From Microcoleus sp. FACHB-831 (GTDB lineage Bacteria; Cyanobacteriota; Cyanobacteriia; Cyanobacteriales; FACHB-T130): a DNA stretch of 64,000 nt. The stretch covers positions 1-64,000 of the forward strand of contig NZ_JACJON010000077.1 in the NCBI RefSeq assembly GCF_014695585.1, written 5' to 3'. The notes beneath the pieces were generated by a model, which saw nothing but the letters and a program-made list of their open reading frames with translations, made no database searches and had not been told where the DNA came from. Shown piece after piece: positions 16,512 through 25,475 of this stretch (position 1 is its first letter; the number at the start of each line of letters is the position of its first letter). The position numbers and the translations under genes are program-made.

Positions 16512-19244
16512 ATGACCTCTAGTTCAGACAAAAGTAAAGTAGGTTCCATCAGCACGCAGGCTCCCAGTCAGCGCGGTTTCCATCTGAGTATTCGCCACAG
16601 ATTGAGCTTTCTGTTTACTGGACTGGTAGGCATCAACTTTATGGCGGTGGGAGTCGGGTGGCTGGCGCTAACTCAGTTGGTCTTTAATAATCCATTGAGT
16701 ACCAAAGTAAGTTCGCAGCGCGGCACAACTTTTAAGCTGGCTTATCTGGCTAATATCCGCCAAGACCAGGTTAACTCTCGCAATCGGGTTTCCGTGACTC
16801 GTGAAATCGAGGCAGAAATAGCGCAATTTGAAGAATTTCTCATGGGATTGCGGGGGGGTTCCGCAAAATTCGGTCTCCGTCCCATTAACGATCCAACAGT
16901 TCTGGTTCAGCTCGAAAAAGTCGAAGCTACATGGCGGCTTTACCGCGAGCAGTTGCAAGATTATCTGGTCGCTGACGCAGCCACAGAAAATCAACATCTT
17001 CAAGCCATTAACAACCTAGCGGGTTTCTTAGCGAACCAGCTAGATACTATGGCAAACTCGGTGGACAAAGAAATAGCAGATAATGCTGGCAAAAGTCAGT
17101 CCTTATTATTAGTGACTGTGCTTTTAAGTATGTTAGCGATCGCCATCTCTTTTCTCATCGTCTCCCGCATCTCCCGCAGCCTCACCCAAGTAACCCAGGC
17201 TGCCAAGATTATGGGCAGTGGCAACTTTACAGTGCGTTCAACAGTGGCAACTACCGACGAGGTAGGAATGCTATCCTCTACGCTCAATACAATGGCCGAG
17301 CAAATCAGCAGCTTGTTGCAAGGGTTGGAGGCGCGGGGTCGCCAATTAGAAGACTACAGTACCAGTCTTGCCATTTCAATGCGCCAAGGCCAGGAGACGC
17401 TGGCTCATCTAAGTGCCATCATCGATAACTTAGCAGATGGTCTGCTGGTAACAAATACATCTGGCAAGATCGATAGGTTTAATCCAGCTCTGTTAGCTAT
17501 GTTTGGCAAGGGAGAAATGGATCTCACGGGTAAAGATGCCGATGAGTTGTCTAGCAATGAGGTGACAGAACTTGTACAACAAACTCGGAAACACCCTAAA
17601 GAAGTCTTTACGGCAGAGATTTTACTAGCATCTGGTCGGGTTGGTGGAGCATTGGCAACAGCTATCTTTAAAAATTCATCGAGTCAAGATGTCGATGAGT
17701 GTATCGGCTCGGTGATTTTAATTCGCGATATCACCGCCGAAAAAGAAATTGACCGCATGAAGACGGATTTTATCTCCACTGTTTCCCACGAACTTAGGAC
17801 ACCGCTAACTTCGGTATTGGGATTTGCCAAGATTATTAAGAAGAAGCTGGAGGATGGAATTTTCCCTTTGCTACAGGTTGAGGATCGTAAAACTCAAAAA
17901 ACTGTCAGGCAAGTGGGAGAAAATATTAACATCATTATCTCTGAAGGCGAACGACTGACATCTTTAATAAACGATGTTTTGGACATCGCCAAAATGGAAG
18001 CTGGTAAGGTGGAGTGGCAGATGCAGCCTATAGCTGTGTCAGAGATTATTGAACGAGCGATCGCTGCCACATCAGCTTTATTTGAGCAAAACGGGCTAAT
18101 TCTAACCGAAGATGTCGAACCTGGTCTCCCCGATGCGATTGGCGATCGCGATCGCTTAATTCAAGTCTTAATTAATCTGATTTCTAATGCTGTAAAATTT
18201 ACCGAAAAAGGCTCTTGTACTTTGAGAGCAAGACGCCAGGGTAACGAGATGATCGTCAGTGTTATTGATACTGGCATCGGTATCGCGCCATCTGACCTAG
18301 AAAAAGTATTTGAAAAATTTAAGCAAGTCGGCGACACCTTGACAGACAAACCCAAAGGCACTGGTCTAGGATTGCCAATTTGCAAACAGATTGTAGAACA
18401 TCATGGCGGCAGAATGTCGGTGGAAAGTCAGCTAGGAATTGGGAGTACTTTCTCCTTTACCCTACCTCTTTCTAGAGACATAATGAATCGCGTTTTCACG
18501 GGTATTGGAATAGAAAAAATTAATATTGATACCCTATTTAGACATTTGAAAGAAAGCATCGTACAAGCAGCACCATCTCTAACCGAACACCATAAAAATA
18601 TTCTGGTAGTCGATGATGATGCCAATATCCGCCAATTGCTCAGACAAGAACTTGAAACAGAAGGGTATGAAGTTAGGGAAGCTACTGATGGCATGGATGC
18701 CCTTAGTCAGATTAAAACTAGGATTCCCGACCTGATTATCTTAGATGTGATGATGCCACAAATTAGCGGTTTTGATGTGGCAGCAGTCCTGAAAAATAAC
18801 CCTGCTACAATGGGCATCCCGATTATCATCCTATCAATAATAGAGGATAAAGAAAGGGGTTATCGCCTTGGCATTGACCGATACTTTACTAAACCACTTA
18901 ACACCGAATCTCTGCTGAGGGAGATTGGTTTACTCATATCTCAGGGCACATCAAAAAAGAAAGTTCTTGTAGTGGATGAAGATATATCAACTGTAAAAAT
19001 ACTGGGTTCTGTGCTACAGGCAAAAGGATATAGTGTTGTTGAGGCATCTAATGGCCCTGAGTGCATCGAGAAGGCATTATCAATAAAACCAGATATGATT
19101 ATTGTAGATTCTGGGTTTTCACAGCAACACAATCTTGTTAAAATATTACGTTTTGAAAAGGGGTTGGAAAATGTCCTTTTTCTATTACTAGCAGATAAGC
19201 AAGTTGATAGTTCTGATAATTCTGAACTCAAGGGCAAATTATGA
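16512..19244 (+). CDS. Hybrid sensor histidine kinase (HAMP-PAS-HisKA-HATPase-REC-REC)
   Basis: A 910-residue membrane kinase. The first transmembrane helix (about 34-56) and second (about 193-215) flank a periplasmic helical sensor. They are followed by HAMP (about 216-270), PAS (about 295-400), HisKA with H426 in STVSHELRTPLTSVLGF, and HATPase_c (N box LINLISNAVKF; GTGLGLP). Receiver 1 has phosphoacceptor D745 in LIILDVMMPQ. A second receiver begins with KKVLVVDEDIS and has D866, but ends after about 95 residues without the usual Lys-containing beta-5/alpha-5 region, so it looks truncated. The gene follows the previous kinase by 44 bp, and a single-domain regulator lies 123 bp downstream, which suggests a phosphorelay. 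Confidence 0.9.
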   Translation: MTSSSDKSKVGSISTQAPSQRGFHLSIRHRLSFLFTGLVGINFMAVGVGWLALTQLVFNNPLSTKVSSQRGTTFKLAYLANIRQDQVNSRNRVSVTREIEAEIAQFEEFLMGLRGGSAKFGLRPINDPTVLVQLEKVEATWRLYREQLQDYLVADAATENQHLQAINNLAGFLANQLDTMANSVDKEIADNAGKSQSLLLVTVLLSMLAIAISFLIVSRISRSLTQVTQAAKIMGSGNFTVRSTVATTDEVGMLSSTLNTMAEQISSLLQGLEARGRQLEDYSTSLAISMRQGQETLAHLSAIIDNLADGLLVTNTSGKIDRFNPALLAMFGKGEMDLTGKDADELSSNEVTELVQQTRKHPKEVFTAEILLASGRVGGALATAIFKNSSSQDVDECIGSVILIRDITAEKEIDRMKTDFISTVSHELRTPLTSVLGFAKIIKKKLEDGIFPLLQVEDRKTQKTVRQVGENINIIISEGERLTSLINDVLDIAKMEAGKVEWQMQPIAVSEIIERAIAATSALFEQNGLILTEDVEPGLPDAIGDRDRLIQVLINLISNAVKFTEKGSCTLRARRQGNEMIVSVIDTGIGIAPSDLEKVFEKFKQVGDTLTDKPKGTGLGLPICKQIVEHHGGRMSVESQLGIGSTFSFTLPLSRDIMNRVFTGIGIEKINIDTLFRHLKESIVQAAPSLTEHHKNILVVDDDANIRQLLRQELETEGYEVREATDGMDALSQIKTRIPDLIILDVMMPQISGFDVAAVLKNNPATMGIPIIILSIIEDKERGYRLGIDRYFTKPLNTESLLREIGLLISQGTSKKKVLVVDEDISTVKILGSVLQAKGYSVVEASNGPECIEKALSIKPDMIIVDSGFSQQHNLVKILRFEKGLENVLFLLLADKQVDSSDNSELKGKL

Positions 19245-19367
19245 GTTTAAAAGATTAGTGGAGGTTAGTGATGGTTTAACTAAACCCTATTTTCAACGAA
19301 TTATTACAATGCAGTATATATAATTATAAGTCACAATATAATTCATAATTTATAACGTGGAGTTTTT

Positions 19368-19745
19368 ATGGCTAAAAAAATATTAATTGTCGATGATGAA
19401 CCTCACATCAGAATTCTTATGGAACAAACTCTTGAAGAGCTGGAAGAAGAGGGAGTTGAATTGCTGATGGCAGTTAATGGCGAGGAGGCTCTAGCGACGA
19501 TACGGGCAGAAAAACCAGAACTGGTGTTTTTGGATGTAATGATGCCTAAAATGAACGGGTTTGAAGTCTGTAGCGCTGTGAAAAACGAGCTGTCTATGCA
19601 GAATGTTTATATTATTATGTTGACTGCAAAAGGTCAAGAATTTGATAAAAAGAAAGGTAGGGATGTTGGTGCAGATCTGTATATGACCAAGCCTTTCGAT
19701 CCGGACGAAGTGTTAGGAAAATCTATCGAAGTTTTGGGATTATAA
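19368..19745 (+). CDS. Single-domain response regulator (CheY-like)
   Basis: A 125-residue receiver domain with no output domain. The acidic pocket is DDE near residues 9-11, the phosphoacceptor is D56 in LVFLDVMMPKMNGFEV, the conserved Thr is in IIMLTAKG, and the Lys is in MTKPFDPDE. It probably takes phosphate from the hybrid kinase upstream and passes it on or binds a target protein. A 123-bp AT-rich gap holds its own promoter region, and a GTGGAG Shine-Dalgarno sits about 8 bases before the ATG. Confidence 0.95.
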   Translation: MAKKILIVDDEPHIRILMEQTLEELEEEGVELLMAVNGEEALATIRAEKPELVFLDVMMPKMNGFEVCSAVKNELSMQNVYIIMLTAKGQEFDKKKGRDVGADLYMTKPFDPDEVLGKSIEVLGL

Positions 19746-19767
19746 ACTTTTAAATAATTTTGCGATC

Positions 19768-19787
19768 GCAATTTATTTATAAATTGC
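19768..19787. repeat. AT-rich inverted repeat after the response regulator
   Basis: Arms 19768-19776 and 19779-19787 form a 9-bp stem with a 2-base loop, 23 bases after the CheY-like stop. It overlaps a GCGATCGC octamer. It may act as a weak terminator, but lacks a GC core and a T-tract. Confidence 0.3.
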
Positions 19788-19847
19788 TAGTTGATTATTC
19801 ATCATTTAATAACAAGCAACGCCAGCTCCTAAAAAAATTGAGCGATG

Positions 19848-20121
19848 TTATTTTCTGGTAAGGGGGGTAAATCCATATTTAGCAAACAGGGAAATAGCGC
19901 GATCGCCAAGCATAAAATTAACTATATGCGTACTATTTTTAAGTAGGGTGGCGGTATAAATAAATGGAGTATGAGTATTTGAAGGCGCGATCGCGGCAAG
20001 TTTTATACCGTTTGATTGCATCGCGTCGGTAAAGGTTAAATTTAAATGTTTTGACGGCGTGGCACAAGCAGTCAAATACACCAAAAAAATATTTATACAG
20101 CATCTCTTGGCTATTCTTCAT
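19848..20121 (-). pseudogene. modA-like substrate-binding lipoprotein remnant
   Basis: A decayed gene that resembles a molybdate/tungstate ABC transporter binding protein. Reading the minus strand from 20121, a signal-like MKNSQEMLYKYFF runs into a run of seven T; removing one T joins it to LVYLTACATPSKHLNLTF, a lipobox (LTAC) with the ModA-like first strand. The text then has TDAMQ and jumps straight to GIKLAAIAPSNTHTPFIY and LGDRAISLFAKYGFTPL, which match the C-terminal end of such proteins. About 150 central residues are missing. No modB or modC is nearby. The identity rests on recalled family motifs. Confidence 0.55.
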
Positions 20122-20147
20122 AGGAAGAAACGCAATAGTTAGCTTTA

Positions 20148-20759
20148 CTAACTATGTATTCTCGGCTCTGGGTGAAGGGTTGCTAGCAATTCACTTTCCA
20201 CAATAGCTAATTCTTCCAGTCGGTTGGTTACAAGCGATCGCTCAAAGTAAGTATCAGCCAAAAGCCAATAAACGCCAAAGTGACGCGCCTCTGATGCCAT
20301 CAAGCCGCGATAAAATTGGGCCAGCTCTGGATCGGGGCAGCCAGCCGCTAACAACCCCAGTCGTTCGTGACTGCGAGCCTCAATTAAACCAGAAACAAGT
20401 AAAGAATCTAACAACCGTTCTGGTTCGTTGCGGCGAATTTGGGCATTCATCCCAGCACCATATGGGGGTGCGGCGAGAGGCCCCAGAGGAATACCGCGCC
20501 GTTCCAGCCATTGATTGACTAACTCAAAATGCTCTAGTTCTTCCCTAGCGATCGCTGTTAGCATCCGCACCAGCTTGGTATTGGACGGGTAGCGAAACAT
20601 TAAGTTTAAAGCCACTCCTGCTGCTTTGCGTTCGCAATGGGAGTGGTCGAGTAGAATTATGTTAAGGTTAGCGATCGCTTGTTTTACCCAAGCCTCGCTA
20701 CTCGGCTGCTTCAGGGTGTTTATCAGCGGCTGGGTTGCAGAAGTCACACTCACGCTCAA
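20148..20759 (-). CDS. miaE: tRNA-(ms2io6A37) hydroxylase
   Basis: A 203-residue non-haem diiron enzyme that hydroxylates the isopentenyl side chain of ms2i6A at tRNA position 37. Carboxylate and His ligands of the ferritin-like four-helix bundle can be seen in HSHCERKAAGVALNL, AREELEHFELVNQWLERRG, LIEARSHERLGLL and MASEARHFGVYW. Length and order fit MiaE. No membrane segment. It is monocistronic on the minus strand. The start ATG at 20759 begins with a short variable N-terminus before the first bundle helix. Confidence 0.92.
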   Translation of the reverse strand: MSVSVTSATQPLINTLKQPSSEAWVKQAIANLNIILLDHSHCERKAAGVALNLMFRYPSNTKLVRMLTAIAREELEHFELVNQWLERRGIPLGPLAAPPYGAGMNAQIRRNEPERLLDSLLVSGLIEARSHERLGLLAAGCPDPELAQFYRGLMASEARHFGVYWLLADTYFERSLVTNRLEELAIVESELLATLHPEPRIHS

Positions 20760-21081
20760 ATCACTACTTACATAAAATTTGAAAAATTACTCAGAGCCAG
20801 AGTAGTTTAGTCTAAATTTTGTGGAGTCATTAACCCTGAGTTTTTTAGCAAAAGGGATGTATTTGCACTACCCCAGCAGGCGTTATCTCTGGCTAGCGAG
20901 ATATGATCGAAGCTGTAGTGTAGCATACTTGGTATCTGCTTCGTTAAGCCTGCGTAGTTTGAATGTTCGCCCAAGTTGGCAACAGACGATCGCGCTTTGT
21001 CTTCAGGTGTTCGGTGCTACCCAGGCTGTGCATACCCTCACGGCTGACCGCTATCCAGTTTTGTGAGCAATCGGATTTAGG
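20760..21081. other. Intergenic region between miaE and the metallophosphoesterase gene
   Basis: About 320 bp between divergent genes, so it should carry both promoters. An 81-codon open frame on the plus strand (20821-21066) is Ser/Leu/Arg-rich with no recognisable domain, and I do not consider it a gene. I see no strong hairpin or repeat. Confidence 0.6.
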
Positions 21082-21840
21082 ATGATCGAAATGACCCCCC
21101 GTCGCATTGTGATTGGTGATGTGCATGGCCACTACGACGGCCTTATGACCCTGTTGGAAGCGATCGCTCCCAACTCTAGCGATCGAGTATATTTTCTAGG
21201 GGATTTAATCGATCGGGGGCCTCACAGCAATCGAGTAGTTAAGTTTGTCAAGGACAATTCATACCCGTGTTTGCTGGGCAACCACGAGCAAATGTTACTG
21301 GATGTCATGGGCGACGGACAACTCTACGGCCCAGCATTGCAAGCATGGCTCTACAGTGGCGGACACGCAACCGTAAACAGTTACGGCGACGCTGGCATTC
21401 CCCAAGACCATATCGACTGGATGCATACCCTCCCTACTTACCTAGATTTAGGGGATATCTGGTTAGTACACGCCGGGGTAAATCCGCAAATGCCCCTAGA
21501 TAAGCAAACCGCCGATCAATTTTGTTGGATTCGCGAAGAATTTCACAGTATAACCCAGCCATACTTTCCCGATAAACTGATCGTCACGGGTCACACCATT
21601 ACATTTACCCTGCCTGGGGTCGCCCCTGGAAAACTGGCTTTGGGCAATGGTTGGCTCGACATCGATACCGGAGCTTATCACCCCAAGAGCGGCTGGTTAA
21701 CCGGATTGGACATCACCAATAACCAGGTTTATCAAGCCAATGTTCAACGCCGTCGGGTTCGCAAAATGCCACTTGAGGAAGCTGTAACGCGAGTCGAGCC
21801 TAACCAGGTGCTAAGGCGTCGAAGTTTGCTAAGACCCTAA
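21082..21840 (+). CDS. Serine/threonine-type metallophosphoesterase
   Basis: A 252-residue calcineurin-like phosphoesterase close to the bacterial PrpA/ApaH-type Ser/Thr phosphatases. The metal-binding blocks are visible in order: GDVHGHYDGL (about 12-21), GDLIDRGPHSNRVV (about 40-53), GNHEQML (about 71-77) and later VTGHTI and DTGAY with the remaining His ligands. It could act on phosphoproteins or diadenosine polyphosphates. The ATG at 21091 (MTPRRIVIGDVHG) has the better spaced AGGA signal than the ATG at 21082. Its stop overlaps the end of the convergent protease gene by 12 bp. Confidence 0.9.
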   Translation: MIEMTPRRIVIGDVHGHYDGLMTLLEAIAPNSSDRVYFLGDLIDRGPHSNRVVKFVKDNSYPCLLGNHEQMLLDVMGDGQLYGPALQAWLYSGGHATVNSYGDAGIPQDHIDWMHTLPTYLDLGDIWLVHAGVNPQMPLDKQTADQFCWIREEFHSITQPYFPDKLIVTGHTITFTLPGVAPGKLALGNGWLDIDTGAYHPKSGWLTGLDITNNQVYQANVQRRRVRKMPLEEAVTRVEPNQVLRRRSLLRP

Positions 21841-22683
21841 GTAAGAGCGTAATTTAGCTTTGTAGGCAACATTATTCAACCCATCGCCAACATTGGCACG
21901 GTTTGGTTCGATGGCACGCTCTAGGGCAACAATTCTGTCTTTAGTAGCAGGATGCGTACTCAAAACAGTGGGAACCGAGGGTGCAGACAGCAACTTTTCC
22001 ATGAAACCCACCATTGCGGAAGGAGCATAGCCTGCACGTTCTAAAGTTGCCAGTCCTCGTCTGTCGGCATCCAATTCATCCTGCCGACTTTTCGGACGGC
22101 GCAAAGCCAGGTCAACACCAATTTGCACAGCCATACTGCGATCCAAACCAGCAGCTTGCGCCACACCCCTAGCTAGCGCCATCTGTCGCATTTGCTTGAT
22201 GGCATGACGACCAGTAATGTGCCCGATCTCGTGACTTATGACACTTGCCAATTCAGCTTCATTATCTGCCCCTGTCAGTAAACCAGCATTGACGTAGACA
22301 AAACCCCCCATTGTGGCAAAGGCATTTACGCCCTTATCGGCAACCACCTGAAAGGTATAGGGGATATCGGGGCGATCGCTCTCTTGGGCTAACCGCTGTC
22401 CAATTTGATCGACGTAACGGCTAAGTCCCGGATTCCGCAAGATCCGAATCTCGCTACTAACCAACTGCTGATTAATATCTCTACCGATCTGGTATTCCTG
22501 CTTATCCGATATATTTGACAATTGAACGATCTGCGCCCCCTGAATCAGCAAGTCAATCCAGGAAATCGCTTTACTAGGCAGGGGCGCCGCTACCACCATA
22601 CCCACAGCTACGAGCGCAGACACCAACGGATACAAAAAACGACGACGCGATTGACGGTAAAAAAATGACAAAAAATTCAACAT
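21829..22683 (-). CDS. M48 family zinc metalloprotease
   Basis: A 284-residue exported peptidase counted from ATG 22683. An N-terminal signal or anchor (about 14-38, ending PLPSKAIS) is followed by a BepA/LoiP-like protease domain. The zinc motif is HEIGH in ASVISHEIGHITGRHA, with the third ligand Glu expected in DELDADRRGLATLERAGY. The terminal STHPATKDRIVALER is the classic M48 ending. It lacks the TPR tail of BepA. The likely role is quality control of outer-membrane or periplasmic proteins. The start at 22683 is preferred over a start 31 codons upstream because the signal peptide begins there. Confidence 0.9.
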   Translation of the reverse strand: MLNFLSFFYRQSRRRFLYPLVSALVAVGMVVAAPLPSKAISWIDLLIQGAQIVQLSNISDKQEYQIGRDINQQLVSSEIRILRNPGLSRYVDQIGQRLAQESDRPDIPYTFQVVADKGVNAFATMGGFVYVNAGLLTGADNEAELASVISHEIGHITGRHAIKQMRQMALARGVAQAAGLDRSMAVQIGVDLALRRPKSRQDELDADRRGLATLERAGYAPSAMVGFMEKLLSAPSVPTVLSTHPATKDRIVALERAIEPNRANVGDGLNNVAYKAKLRSYLGS

Positions 22684-23198
22684 AGCATCTAGGTGTGAGA
22701 AACAGTCATTCGACAGCAGAACCAAAAAAGTAATTTCACTCGTCCGCAGATATGCCAAAGTCTGATTTCCAGACACTAGCTATATGGGCAGAAAACACCA
22801 CGAAATCTACGCTGCGGAGGGCGATTCCCTAGCCGGAACCTAAAACAGCCTTGATATTTAGACGCTATCTGACGGCTTTAAGTTGCGATCGCCAATGCTT
22901 ACACCCCATTATTTTCCTTTAAGTTGTTTTCGCGTAGGATTTATATAAAACCCCGAATCGAACGTGATATAACTTACTTAATTCCCGGCTGCGTGTTACT
23001 TGTTCGCCCACCCGCTCTGTATTAATCCCTATCAGGGATGGAAATAATTACTGTCTTGCTACCACAGCCCTTGAAAAATAACTGACTCCCCTGCGTCAAT
23101 TCATGCCGATTTCTACTCTTGGTCGTGGTAATTTAACACAGGACAGCTAGAACCAGCATCTAACAATTAACAACTATTTAGAGCCAGGAAAATTCTGC
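22684..23198. other. Intergenic region with a CRISPR-repeat-like motif
   Basis: About 515 bp between the divergent protease and DUF4330 genes. It contains one stretch at 23016-23046 that looks like a cyanobacterial CRISPR repeat (described separately), and otherwise presumptive promoters. No open frame or tRNA is recognisable. Confidence 0.6.
23016..23046. repeat. Single CRISPR-repeat-like sequence
   Basis: The segment contains ATTAATCCCTATCAGGGATG followed by GAAAT. It strongly resembles the 3' half of common cyanobacterial type I/III CRISPR repeats, which end in an ATCCCTATCAGGGATTGAAAC-like sequence. The palindrome ATCCCTATCAGGGAT is intact, while the terminal TTGAAAC is altered to TGGAAAT. 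Only one copy is visible, with no spacer-repeat periodicity and no cas gene nearby, so it is not an array. Confidence 0.45.
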
Positions 23199-23729
23199 AT
23201 GAAGATTTTGGATTCCAAAGGTCGCTTATTTGGCAAGGTGAGCATCTTAGATGTGGGTGCTGCCTTAGTGATTTTGCTAGTTGTCGTAGGTATCTTCTTC
23301 TTCCCCAGTACCTCCGGCTCCGTCGCCCAAGTTGGCGTTACCACAAAACCTGTAGAAGTAGATTTGGTTGTTAGGGGTCTGAACGTGCGCGATCCCCAAG
23401 AATTATTCCAGCAAGGTCTTAAGGAAGGCGGAAAAACCAAGGTTATTATCCGCAATCAACCTTACGGAGAGATTGGTATTAAAGCTGTCAAACAACTCCC
23501 CAGAACAGTACTCATTCCCCAACCGGATGGAACGGTCAAAGCATTGCCCGATCCCAGGACTGAGCAATTCAGCACTGACATGATTTTAACTCTGGGCGGT
23601 GACGCGAATATCACTAAAGATGGCCCGGTTCTGGGTAACAGTAAAGTAAAAATTGGCGTGCCGATTGAGCTTGAAGGTTTTAATTACAACTTTAATGCCA
23701 CCGTCATTGATGTGCGTGTAAAAGGCTAA
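23199..23729 (+). CDS. DUF4330 domain-containing membrane-anchored protein
   Basis: A 176-residue protein with one N-terminal transmembrane helix (about 19-39) after the conserved opening MKILDSKGRLFGKVSILD, followed by a beta-rich extracytoplasmic domain. The middle EVDLVVRGLNVRDPQELF and the end NSKVKIGVPIELEGFNYNF are typical of DUF4330, a cyanobacterial family without known function. It is monocistronic, with the promoter in the long upstream gap. It is most likely anchored in the plasma membrane with its domain outside. Confidence 0.85.
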   Translation: MKILDSKGRLFGKVSILDVGAALVILLVVVGIFFFPSTSGSVAQVGVTTKPVEVDLVVRGLNVRDPQELFQQGLKEGGKTKVIIRNQPYGEIGIKAVKQLPRTVLIPQPDGTVKALPDPRTEQFSTDMILTLGGDANITKDGPVLGNSKVKIGVPIELEGFNYNFNATVIDVRVKG

Positions 23730-23850
23730 CTTAATCAAAGCGCGATCGCTTCCCCGCAGCAGGGGCAGACAAAAGACACCCCCTCATCCCCCCGCAACGG
23801 GATAAATTTTTGTTTGCCAGGAGGAAAGAGGGCGATCGCGCTAGATAAAA

Positions 23851-24750
23851 CTATTCCAACAAAGCCAAAAATCGTCGGATTAAGCCGATTGTCACCGCAG
23901 GCACTTCCAGTTGCGGTGTCAGCCCAACATCATCAAGGTGTTGAAAGGCTCTAATTGCTTGCGGATTAAGTGCGGCCAAACGCTGGCCGATCTCTGGGCC
24001 AGTAAACTGCGACTTTTCCCCCCAGATAATCGCTGTGGGAACGGTAAGCTGGGTAACGTGCAGGGATAGATCGAAGCACAAATCTCCCCGCACAAATGAA
24101 AGCGCCGCATATTCTGCATTCGGTTGCTCGGCAGACTGTAGATAGGCGTCCACTATTTCTTGGTAAACGCGGCTGCTTTGGGCAAATTGACGTTGTTCTA
24201 GGAAGCTGCGGATGCCGCCTTCGGTAGCAACGCCAGTGCTGTAGATAAATCGGTCGAGGAAGGGCGTGCTGACGAGTTGGGCAAAGAAGCTTTGGGAATA
24301 GTTTTCCCCAAAGTCAGATAAACCTGCGGGTGTGGTTAAAATCAACGATTTGAATAAATCGGGACGCGCGATCGCTGCTCGAATTGTGAAAGCTGCTGTC
24401 AGAGAAGACGCGATCGCTGTAATAGGCTGCTCGCAGGTCTGCTCGATAAACTCGATGATGGTGGTGATATAGTCATCAATCTTGTAATTCCGCGCCGGAT
24501 GCTCAGATCTTCCCCAGCCAATTAAGTCTGGCGCTAAAACTCGATACTCGCTGGCAAAAGCTGGGTAGACCTTCGACCACTCGTAGGCAGATGACCCCCC
24601 GCCAAAGCCGTGCAAAAACACTAACTTGGGCTGATCGTTGGCAGTGGCTGCGTCTAATGGCTGCCAAATTTCCCCAGTGTTGGTGTAATACACCATTCTT
24701 CCCAGCGAGGTGACGATTGATTGCTGTTCAAAGCCGAGTGGCTCAATCAT
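23851..24750 (-). CDS. Alpha/beta hydrolase fold protein
   Basis: A 299-residue alpha/beta hydrolase. The oxyanion-hole strand is LVFLHGFGGGSSAYEW (about 43-58), followed by RVLAPDLIGWGRSEHPARNY. The nucleophile elbow reads AIASSLTAAF (about 112-121), that is A-S-S-L-T in place of the usual G-x-S-x-G, with Ser still placed as nucleophile. An acidic residue is expected near IIWGEKSQFTGPE and the His in FQHLDDVGLTPQLEVP. Members in this context are usually labelled haloalkane dehalogenase-like or esterases; the substrate is unknown. The gene is alone on the minus strand. Confidence 0.85.
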   Translation of the reverse strand: MIEPLGFEQQSIVTSLGRMVYYTNTGEIWQPLDAATANDQPKLVFLHGFGGGSSAYEWSKVYPAFASEYRVLAPDLIGWGRSEHPARNYKIDDYITTIIEFIEQTCEQPITAIASSLTAAFTIRAAIARPDLFKSLILTTPAGLSDFGENYSQSFFAQLVSTPFLDRFIYSTGVATEGGIRSFLEQRQFAQSSRVYQEIVDAYLQSAEQPNAEYAALSFVRGDLCFDLSLHVTQLTVPTAIIWGEKSQFTGPEIGQRLAALNPQAIRAFQHLDDVGLTPQLEVPAVTIGLIRRFLALLE

Positions 24751-25475
24751 GGCTAAACCTCATAACTACGTCTTTTGCCCAGAGGAAATCTTAGCATCCT
24801 CCCCACTTTAGCCACGAGCGCTGATATGCCGTAAGTTAATGCGTCATTGCTGGTTAATTCTTCCCAGGTAAAGGGACTGAAGCGGGCGATCGCGCCTTGA
24901 GATATTGACGCCACCACAACCGCCTGCACGCGACACAATTTGTTGAACTTTTTAGCAATAAGAAGCAAATTTAAAACAATACGACATTTAGTTACAATTT
25001 TTGTGCTTTTTTTTCCGAAATTAGGTCGGCAGGAGTTGATTGTAAACACCAGTGCTTGCTTGTTTCTAGCCTGTAGCGGTTCTGTTTGATGAATTACTTA
25101 AATTTGTGACATATCGCAAAATATCGGAGATAATCCAAACTGAGGGGTTAAACCCTCCACCCGGTTGTTAGGCTAGGCCTTGAGTAGATAATGTCCGCCA
25201 AGTAAACGCAAAACTGCACGTTTGAAGAACCGCGATCGCCTGCGCCCACCCTACTGAGAGCGGCTCAAGAAGTTAGAACGGCTTAACCCAAGTCCATTTA
25301 TACAAATGACCTGGAACATTAGCGCTTATTTCCTGCTCAGACAATCTAAGGCGAGAAATTGGGTCCTTCTATCCCATTACAAGATAAAAAGCTCAGATGC
25401 GGGCGAATGGAGCCACCCAAAGAATCGTAACTATTGACAATCCGGTTCTTATAAAAGTGTTTTAAAGTGCGTTCT
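24751..25475. other. Intergenic region upstream of an unknown gene
   Basis: About 725 bp. A 98-codon open frame on the minus strand (24753-25049) has no recognisable domain and a skewed composition, so I leave it out. The region is AT-rich around 24950-25140 and contains GCGATCGC octamers. I see no tRNA-like structure or long hairpin; promoters for both flanking genes are expected. Confidence 0.55.

Noticed and set aside
20821-21066. 81-codon frame between miaE and the phosphatase gene
   Set aside because: Composition like random translated DNA, no ribosome-binding site and no domain.
24753-25049. 98-codon frame before the alpha/beta hydrolase gene
   Set aside because: No domain, unusual composition, and it ends only where the hydrolase gene begins; more likely part of the promoter region.
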